From Atopobium sp. (GTDB lineage Bacteria > Actinomycetota > Coriobacteriia > Coriobacteriales > Atopobiaceae), in contig JABZHP010000037.1 in assembly GCA_015258785.1 (NCBI GenBank), positions 1 through 12,295 on the forward strand: 12,295 nucleotides of DNA, given 5' to 3'. Shown one piece after another: positions 7,217 through 12,295 of this stretch; position 1 is the stretch's first letter, and each line of letters opens with the position of its first letter. Position numbers and translations under genes: made by a program. The notes under the pieces were generated by a model that was not told the DNA's origin, did no database searches, and was given only the letters and a program-made list of their open reading frames with translations.

Positions 7217-8233
7217 ATGGATAGACGTTCGTTCCTTAAGCTTGCAGGTCTTATTCCAGCTACAGCACTGTTTGGCTGCAAGGGAACAGACCAAGAGAAG
7301 TCTCAGGATGCCACAAAAGATGAGGTTAAGAAATCTGATCCTGTTGCGGTAAAAGTTGCAACGCTCAAAGGACCTACTGCTATGGGCTTGGTCAAGTTCA
7401 TGAGCGAGGTTGAGGCGCAAAACATTACCGATAACAACTACTCGTTTGAGATTTTGGATGCTCCTGATCAGGTAGTTGCTAAGGTTGCCCAGGGCGATGT
7501 AGACGTTGCTTCTATTCCTGCAAATCTTGCAGCTACACTCTTTAACAAGACCAAAGGTGCCTATAAGGTAGCTTGTCTTAACGTATTGAACGTCCTTTAC
7601 ATTGTTGAGACGGGTAGCGCTATCTCTAAGCTTGCCGACCTCAAAGGAAAGACGCTCTACGCTTCTGGTAAGGGTGCTGTCCCAGAGTACACATTGTCCT
7701 ACCTGCTGAGCAAAAATGGCATGACGCTTGGCGAGGATGTCCAGGTAGAGTGGAAGAGCGAGCATACTGAGTGTGTTGCTGCTCTTGCGCAAGATCCAGA
7801 GGGAATTGCGCTGCTCCCACAGCCTTTTGTTACGGTGGCACAAAGCAAGAACAGCCAGATTCGCATTGCCATTGACCTTGGCGCTGAGTGGGAGGCGGTC
7901 AATCCTCAGAGTAAGCTGATTGCTGGCGTGACCATTATTTCTTCAAAGCTCATCTCAGATTCTCCAGATGCGGTAACGGCGCTGCTTTCTCACTACAAAG
8001 ACTCTGTTGCATTTGCTGTTGATCATCCGGATGATGCCGCCACACTTGTGGGCAAATACGGTATTGTTCCAGAGCCTATTGCCAAGGTTGCGCTGCCTAA
8101 GTGTAATATTACGTATATTGATGGTGCAGATATGAAGAGCGCGCTTTCAAGTTACTTAGGCATTCTGGCTGAGGCTAATTCTCAGGCAGTAGGCGGACAG
8201 GTTCCTGGAGACGATTTCTACTTTGGCGCATAA
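7217..8233 (+). CDS. ABC transporter substrate-binding lipoprotein, SsuA/NMT1-THI5-like, substrate unknown
   Basis: A 338-residue extracytoplasmic binding protein of the group that includes receptors for sulfonates, nitrate and thiamine precursors. The N-terminus has a textbook Tat motif DRRSFLK (2-8), a short hydrophobic stretch and the lipobox LFGC, so Cys21 would be lipidated after Tat export. A Lys/Asp-rich linker follows. The mature part contains VATLKGPTAMGLVKF (48-62), QGDVDVASIPANLA (94-107), LKGKTLYASGKGAVPEY (about 139-155) and the end PGDDFYFGA. These resemble a family common in Firmicutes and Actinobacteria whose ligand is, to my knowledge, not assigned. AGGAG lies six bases before the ATG. 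The permease, ATPase and coaE follow on the same strand, with a terminator-like hairpin right after this gene. A sulfonate, nitrate or pyrimidine ligand is possible, but none is supported directly. Confidence 0.9.
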   Translation: MDRRSFLKLAGLIPATALFGCKGTDQEKSQDATKDEVKKSDPVAVKVATLKGPTAMGLVKFMSEVEAQNITDNNYSFEILDAPDQVVAKVAQGDVDVASIPANLAATLFNKTKGAYKVACLNVLNVLYIVETGSAISKLADLKGKTLYASGKGAVPEYTLSYLLSKNGMTLGEDVQVEWKSEHTECVAALAQDPEGIALLPQPFVTVAQSKNSQIRIAIDLGAEWEAVNPQSKLIAGVTIISSKLISDSPDAVTALLSHYKDSVAFAVDHPDDAATLVGKYGIVPEPIAKVALPKCNITYIDGADMKSALSSYLGILAEANSQAVGGQVPGDDFYFGA

Positions 8234-8256
8234 CCCGCACATAAAAGATAGTATTT

Positions 8257-8302
8257 CTGCCCGAGGTGGCGCCGAGAAAGGCACTGCCTCGGCAGATTTT
8301 TC
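8257..8302 (+). terminator. Terminator-like hairpin (attenuator) between binding-protein and permease genes
   Basis: CTG-C-CCGAGG (8257-8266, one bulged C) pairs with CCTCGGCAG (8287-8295). Inside, TGG pairs with CTG using wobbles, and GCC (8271-8273) pairs with GGC around the loop GAGAAA. The stem is followed directly by ATTTTTCT. It starts 24 bases after the binding-protein stop. This is the form of an intrinsic terminator and would reduce transcription of permease, ATPase and coaE relative to the receptor. Confidence 0.65.
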
Positions 8303-8357
8303 TGTCGAGAAAAACGATCAGGCCCAAAGTGTGGGTCAGATCAAAGGTGCGGGCCGC

Positions 8358-9140
8358 GTGCAAGGTAAACCGACTGTGCGCAAAGTTGCTTCGAGCTGGG
8401 GAGCTCGTTTAGGAGCTCTGGCATTTTGGCTTGTCGTGTGGCAGATAGCTGCAGTAGCCATCAACCAAGATATTGTCTTAACTTCACCTGTTCAGACCAT
8501 CCAGACGCTTTTCTCGCTAGCTCAATTACGCGAATTTTGGGTTTCTATTGGCCTTTCTCTTTTGCGCATTTTTGCTGGTGGAGCACTTGCTTTTACGGTT
8601 GGTTCCTTGCTGGCGTTTTTGAGTTTTAAGTACAAGCTGATTAAGATTCTTTTTGAGCCGCTGATTTCTACGATTAAATCAATTCCTGTGGCCTCGTTTG
8701 TTATTTTATTGCTTATCTGGGTTCGTACGCCCTACCTCTCAATTTCAATTTCATTTTTGATGGCACTTCCCATCATCTACATTGCAGTACTTGAGGGGCT
8801 CCTCAGCACTGACCAGCAGCTCATCGAGATGGCTGATGTGTATCAAATTCACGGTTGGCAACGCATTAAAGCAATTTATTTGTCGCAGCTTATGCCTTCG
8901 CTTAAGACAGCCACCTCACTTGCCATGGGATTTTGCTGGAAGTCGGGAATTGCTGCCGAGGTCATTGGCCTTCCCGCATTCTCCATTGGCGAGCACCTCT
9001 ATAACGCTAAAGTGTATTTGGATACGCCAGCCCTTTTTGCGTGGACGCTTGTGGTTATTGTGATGAGCGCACTTGGCGAGAAGATCGTGATGCGGTTAGT
9101 TTCATGGGCTGCTGCAAGGTTAGAAAAGAGCTGCTCATGA
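8358..9140 (+). CDS. ABC transporter permease, SsuC/TauC/ThiX-like (start uncertain)
   Basis: The membrane subunit of the importer whose receptor gene precedes it. It has about six hydrophobic helices and the cytoplasmic ATPase-docking EAA loop EMADVYQIHGWQRIKAIYL, followed by SQLMPSL. From the GTG at 8358 the protein is 260 residues, the usual length for this family, with helix 1 (ARLGALAFWLVVWQIAAVA) beginning near residue 16. AAAGGTG (8343-8349) lies eight bases upstream. The frame is open back to 8193 and could start at TTG 8223, overlapping the receptor stop and adding 45 polar residues; GTG 8376 is a third choice. I prefer 8358 because a terminator-like hairpin occupies 8257-8302 and the extra residues match nothing typical. 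Its stop overlaps the ATPase start by four bases (ATGA), showing translational coupling. Confidence 0.85.
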   Translation: MQGKPTVRKVASSWGARLGALAFWLVVWQIAAVAINQDIVLTSPVQTIQTLFSLAQLREFWVSIGLSLLRIFAGGALAFTVGSLLAFLSFKYKLIKILFEPLISTIKSIPVASFVILLLIWVRTPYLSISISFLMALPIIYIAVLEGLLSTDQQLIEMADVYQIHGWQRIKAIYLSQLMPSLKTATSLAMGFCWKSGIAAEVIGLPAFSIGEHLYNAKVYLDTPALFAWTLVVIVMSALGEKIVMRLVSWAAARLEKSCS

Positions 9141-9766
9141 GTATGAACACAACTAATTGTGCCTATGCAACCGAGCAGTTGCTTGAGGTAAAAAACATCA
9201 CTAAATCGTTTGGTAATACGGTTGTGCTTGATGATTTTTCCTACAAGTTTGAGCGGGGAGTGTACGTACTCTCCGAGCCCTCTGGAGCAGGTAAAACAAC
9301 ACTTCTTCGTATCCTTTGTGGTCTTGAAGTGGCTGACTCAGGCACAGTGCTTAAATCGACTGACGCTAAAACAGTCATGATGTTTCAGGAAGATAGACTG
9401 CTAGAAAACTTGAGCGTCATGGCAAATATCATGCTTGCTATACAGTTGCACTCAAAGGAGCAAAAACAAAGTGCTCGAGCGCGTATTAAAGAGGCGCTTT
9501 GTGGGGTTGGACTGGAAGAAACAGAAAACAAGCCTGTTTCTGAGCTTTCCGGTGGTCAAAAGAGACGCGTTGCTCTTTTACGTACACTCTTTGCAGATGC
9601 AGACATCTTGCTCTTTGATGAGCCGCTCAAGGGATTAGACGAAGCGCTTAAGCAGCAGGTTATTGCCTCTGTCAAACCGTTCATTGAATCAAAAGTTGTA
9701 ATTTGGGTAACTCATACTCCTGAAGAAGTAAAACTGCTAGGCTCTTATACAGCACTGCAGTTATAG
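9137..9766 (+). CDS. ABC transporter ATP-binding protein, SsuB/TauB-like, with altered Walker A
   Basis: The cytoplasmic ATPase of the same importer, 209 residues. Signature ELSGGQKRR (136-144), Walker B DILLFDEP (156-163), D-loop GLD (166-168), Q-loop MMFQEDRLLENLSV (81-94) and switch His193 are intact. Walker A reads SEPSGAGKTT (46-55): the first Gly of GxxxxGK[ST] is Glu47, while the catalytic Lys53 and Thr54 remain. The protein is short compared with the 230-260 residues usual for SsuB, ending soon after the H-loop helix. I place the start at ATG 9137, four bases inside the permease stop with AAAAGAG upstream. An ATG at 9041 in the same frame would add 32 residues lying inside the permease gene and is unlikely; ATG 9143 is also possible. 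The coaE ribosome site begins within its stop codon. Confidence 0.9.
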   Translation: MSMNTTNCAYATEQLLEVKNITKSFGNTVVLDDFSYKFERGVYVLSEPSGAGKTTLLRILCGLEVADSGTVLKSTDAKTVMMFQEDRLLENLSVMANIMLAIQLHSKEQKQSARARIKEALCGVGLEETENKPVSELSGGQKRRVALLRTLFADADILLFDEPLKGLDEALKQQVIASVKPFIESKVVIWVTHTPEEVKLLGSYTALQL

Positions 9767-9777
9767 GAGTGAACTAC

Positions 9778-10389
9778 ATGTACAAGGTAATTCTCGCAGG
9801 CGGAATGGCGTCTGGTAAATCAACTGTTTCTAAAATGTTTGAAGCAGCAGGTGGTCTGCGCTTTGACCTTGATGAGGTTTCTCGTAGACTTCTGAGACCT
9901 GGATGCGAGTGTACGTATCGTGTGGCAGAGGCTTTTGGTAACGATTTGTTGGACCCCGTTACTCATGAGATTAATAGGCGAGAGCTTGGTCGTAGGGCTT
10001 TTGCTACCAGTGAATCAGTTGAGCTCTTAGAAGACCTAGAGATGCCTTTTATCAGGGAATATATGCGTCAATTCCTTACAAAAGAGGCTCCTGCTGCAGA
10101 TGCTCAGTTCTGCTTTGTAGAGGTTCCGTTGCTTGACCGCGTTGAAGACTTGCTTGAGCTGGTTGATGAAGTTGTCGTTGTTGTAGCACCATTAGAGCTC
10201 AGAGCAGAGCGAGCCGAACAGCGAGGATCTTCTCGCCAAGAGTTTGAGCAGCGTATAGCGCATCAGCCTTCCGATACGTATTTGCGTAATCAGGCGGATA
10301 CGGTGTTTGTAAACTCTGAAGGCCTCGATGATCTTAAGGCACAGGTAGAGCTTTGGCTAAACGCTCGGTTTAACCAAAGCTCTGAGTAA
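9778..10389 (+). CDS. coaE: Dephospho-CoA kinase (divergent CoaE)
   Basis: CoaE phosphorylates the ribose 3'-OH of dephospho-CoA, the last step of coenzyme A synthesis, in the cytoplasm. The 203-residue length fits. Visible family features are the P-loop AGGMASGKST (7-16), FDLDEVSRRLLRPG (29-42), INRRELGRRAF (65-75), VEVPLLDRVED (114-124), RIAHQ (159-163) and ADTVFVNSEG (173-182). It is divergent: the usual Thr before the P-loop GG is Ala7, and the His-Pro of the LExxxHP block is Met89-Pro90. I chose ATG 9778 over GTG 9769 because AGGAG (9765-9769) ideally serves the ATG and overlaps the GTG. That RBS begins inside the ATPase stop codon, so coaE is the last gene of the importer operon. A CoaE-like paralogue cannot be excluded, but P-loop and overall layout favour CoaE. 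Confidence 0.87.
   Translation: MYKVILAGGMASGKSTVSKMFEAAGGLRFDLDEVSRRLLRPGCECTYRVAEAFGNDLLDPVTHEINRRELGRRAFATSESVELLEDLEMPFIREYMRQFLTKEAPAADAQFCFVEVPLLDRVEDLLELVDEVVVVVAPLELRAERAEQRGSSRQEFEQRIAHQPSDTYLRNQADTVFVNSEGLDDLKAQVELWLNARFNQSSE
10347..10383. repeat. Long hairpin in the 3' end of coaE
   Basis: A 16-bp inverted repeat with one mismatch (10347-10362 with 10368-10383) closes the loop GCTCG, ending six bases before the coaE stop codon ends. No T tract follows on either strand. It lies just before a 26-base gap between convergent genes and may act as a transcript end or barrier for both. Confidence 0.65.
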
Positions 10390-10415
10390 TAGGGTATAGC
10401 TTTCGTGTGCGGACT

Positions 10416-12295
10416 CTAGAAGGGTGTTCTCAGTGAACTCTCTACCTTGGCAGCTGCATCATCAAAGGTAATTTCAAGGCAGTTCTTGAGCATGTTCTGG
10501 CCAACACAGTAAATGCCATCGTTTACACAAGCGCTGCCAATAGCAACTGCCTTGTTAAATACGGCTTTCTGGTCAAAGACAGGAATACCATTTTGCTTAA
10601 GGAACGAGAAAACCTCTTGAGGAGTATCTAGTTTCTTAACAGAAGAGTCTGCCTTGAGAAGGTCTTCAAGCTCTTCTTTTGCAGGTTGAGCAACACTACC
10701 ACCGATGATTATAGCCATTTGATAGCAAGCTGCACAAAGATCAGAGCGTCCCAGCTTCCACTCCATATAGGCTAGGCGATAGTACACTAGCGCAACATCT
10801 GAAGCGGAGAAAAGGTGCTCGATAAGGTCTTTGAGCAGCTTTGCAGCTTCAAAGACTTTTGACTGGTCTTCTAATGTTCTTACTAATAGTAGCGTTGCAT
10901 CAACGCCCAAAGGAGAAATCCTGTGGGCTTCTTGTGCGTAGCGCTCTGCTTTTTCTGGCTGCTCAAGCAGGTTGTAGGCGCGAGCTATTCTTGCTAAAGA
11001 CATAAAATACGTGTCTGGAATAAGCACCAGTTTTCTTGGCTCATTGGAGAATGCAAGGTTATAAGCTACGCGCTCTGAGAGGGAATCAAAATACCTGTAA
11101 ATAGAATCTGAATCGTCCAGGTACAAGCCCATATCAAGGGTTGGTGAAACTTGAGACTCAAGCTCTGCAAGTGTCTTTTCTAGAGCATCTGGGTCTGGCT
11201 CTCCGTCCATGATGTTATTTATGGATTGAAGCGTTTTCTGCAAAGGTGAACCAAAGAGGAATTTCTCGGCCATAGACCTTCTGTCCGAGAAATCAATAGT
11301 GCCTTCGACCAGGCCATGAATAACTCTATCAAAGCCTTCAATTGCGTAAATATCAGAAGTTGAAGCTTTTGCTTCCTCAAATTTTCCAACTGCATCCGCG
11401 GTAGAAGCATCTTTTGGAATGTTGTTGAGAGTGGTGTTCCAAAGCCTAATGCGGCGGGATGCCTCAGAGTAGCCAAGATCGCTTACCTTTTGAGCTCCAC
11501 AAACTGCGGTAACTGCTGGTGAACAAGGACGATCAGACAAATCTGGCATCTCAAAGAAGCTACGAGGAGAAACCCACTCGTCCGTTTGCTTCATAAAAGG
11601 CTCAACCTCGCTAAACCAACCTTCAGAGTCAAAAGAAACTCTGAGCGCTGGATCTTGTGGGAAGCTATTGCCATCAATTTGAGTGTTTGCTGCAGTAGGC
11701 AAGAGGCGAGCAAGTGCAGCCTCGTTTAAGTCCATAGATAGGACAATACGCTCTTCTCCGCGCAAGCTGCCATTGATGCAGACGCGAGAGATTTTGCAGC
11801 TCTGAAGTGCCATACGAGCTACGCAAAGAGAAGCACGTAGTGCGTAAGCGCGTGCTGCCGCAATTTGCTCTGACTTTTCTGCAGATAAGAAGCTAAAGCA
11901 GCGAGGACGAGCTACAAAGAACTCAAATACCAAAATATCAAGTTGTGGATTGTAAGAGAAGTTGTACACCATCCTAAAAGGGAATGGCGTGTTCTCAACA
12001 TAGTTGGCAAACCAGAGACGCTTCATCCAGTCTGAGCTGCCATCAGCGTTACCGCTAAAAGGAGCAACTTGCTCAGAAAGAGAAGCTGACTTGGGCATGA
12101 GGCTTGCTACCTGCGAGAGGGTAGTACGAACAAGCTGAAGATCTGTCTCAGAAGCATGTGTATTCTTTAGGGCTTCAACATCTTGTGAAATGTTGAGGAT
12201 TGCTTCTGTTGCAATAAAAGCATCGTACTCTTCTGGTGCACACTCCATCGTGTTAGCGTTGAACCACCAGCGACCCGTTCTGTCCAGCTTATGAA
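10416..12295 (-). CDS. Large TPR-containing protein of unknown function (5' end outside window)
   Basis: I do not recognise this protein. From the first Met in the window (12248) it has 610 residues, but the frame stays open to the right edge and the upstream codons read HKLDRTGRWWFNANT, which looks coding, so the true start probably lies beyond the window. No signal peptide or membrane helix is seen in the visible part, suggesting a cytoplasmic protein. The N-terminal third has a mixed alpha/beta look, with VYNFSYNPQLDILVFEFFVARP (94-115), and a helix rich in Ala/Arg (128-150). About 412-520 reads as two to three TPR-like helical pairs, for example LARIARAYNLLEQPEKAERY and VYYRLAYMEWKLGRSDL. 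Two central segments (about 190-300 and 340-370) are polar and perhaps linkers. It is convergent with coaE, 26 bases apart. A scaffold or regulatory role would fit TPRs but is not shown. Confidence 0.8.
   Translation of the reverse strand, partial: HKLDRTGRWWFNANTMECAPEEYDAFIATEAILNISQDVEALKNTHASETDLQLVRTTLSQVASLMPKSASLSEQVAPFSGNADGSSDWMKRLWFANYVENTPFPFRMVYNFSYNPQLDILVFEFFVARPRCFSFLSAEKSEQIAAARAYALRASLCVARMALQSCKISRVCINGSLRGEERIVLSMDLNEAALARLLPTAANTQIDGNSFPQDPALRVSFDSEGWFSEVEPFMKQTDEWVSPRSFFEMPDLSDRPCSPAVTAVCGAQKVSDLGYSEASRRIRLWNTTLNNIPKDASTADAVGKFEEAKASTSDIYAIEGFDRVIHGLVEGTIDFSDRRSMAEKFLFGSPLQKTLQSINNIMDGEPDPDALEKTLAELESQVSPTLDMGLYLDDSDSIYRYFDSLSERVAYNLAFSNEPRKLVLIPDTYFMSLARIARAYNLLEQPEKAERYAQEAHRISPLGVDATLLLVRTLEDQSKVFEAAKLLKDLIEHLFSASDVALVYYRLAYMEWKLGRSDLCAACYQMAIIIGGSVAQPAKEELEDLLKADSSVKKLDTPQEVFSFLKQNGIPVFDQKAVFNKAVAIGSACVNDGIYCVGQNMLKNCLEITFDDAAAKVESSLRTPF

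Noticed and set aside
7112..7843. 243-codon minus-strand frame opposite the SsuA-like receptor gene
   Set aside because: The opposite strand carries a Tat-lipoprotein with clear family motifs. The antisense translation is rich in Arg, Cys and Asn without domain structure.
9041..9136. Upstream extension of the importer ATPase to the ATG at 9041
   Set aside because: These codons lie inside the last permease helices in another frame and encode Cys-rich residues unlike an ATPase N-terminus. The ATGA overlap at 9137 is the normal coupled start.
9769..9777. GTG start for coaE
   Set aside because: The GTG overlaps the AGGAG ribosome site that is ideally spaced for the ATG at 9778, and the P-loop is at the usual distance from that ATG.
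1..12295. Mobile elements, CRISPR arrays, phage or defence genes, tRNA or rRNA
   Set aside because: I found no transposase or integrase motifs, regularly spaced repeats, att-like duplications, cloverleaf sequences or rRNA-like stretches. All long frames are metabolic or transport genes, apart from the TPR protein.

Overview
The window looks like an ordinary chromosomal segment from a host-associated, peptide-using Gram-positive of the Coriobacteriia, such as an Atopobium/Lancefieldella or Olsenella-like species. This placement is inference from moderate GC content, the protein styles, GTG starts, purine-rich ribosome binding sites and lipoprotein signals of Tat type; no marker gene is present to prove it. 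I see no phage, insertion sequence, CRISPR array, rRNA or tRNA. The coding strand is mostly plus.

Left part (1-7096): a peptide-use neighbourhood. It opens inside an OppD/DppD ATPase (cut by the left edge), followed by OppF/DppF. A bidirectional terminator separates these from a convergent family-5 peptide-binding lipoprotein on the minus strand. That gene and a class I glutamine amidotransferase-like hydrolase (peptidase C26) diverge from a 234-base gap holding a candidate promoter with a perfect 14-base palindrome over its -35. After the hydrolase come a strong terminator, peptidase T and an M42-family metallopeptidase. Together these suggest import of oligopeptides, then cytoplasmic trimming of tripeptides, other peptides and perhaps gamma-glutamyl compounds.

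Middle part (7097-10389): an ABC importer of the nitrate/sulfonate/thiamine-precursor (SsuABC/TauABC/THI5-like) type, in the order binding lipoprotein, permease, ATPase, followed by coaE (dephospho-CoA kinase). The last three genes are tightly spaced (a 4-base overlap, then an RBS overlapping a stop codon). A terminator-like hairpin with a T tract lies just after the binding-protein gene, which would give more binding protein than permease/ATPase and bears on where the permease starts. The substrate is not revealed by the sequence. The ATPase has Glu in place of the first Gly of Walker A.

Right part (10416-12295): a long minus-strand gene, convergent with coaE and running off the right edge. 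It encodes a large soluble protein with TPR-like helical repeats in its C-terminal half and no function I can recognise.

I found no convincing undescribed system. The most useful leads are regulatory hairpins and palindromes at gene junctions, the altered Walker A, the link between coaE and an importer of unknown substrate, and the unrecognised TPR protein.
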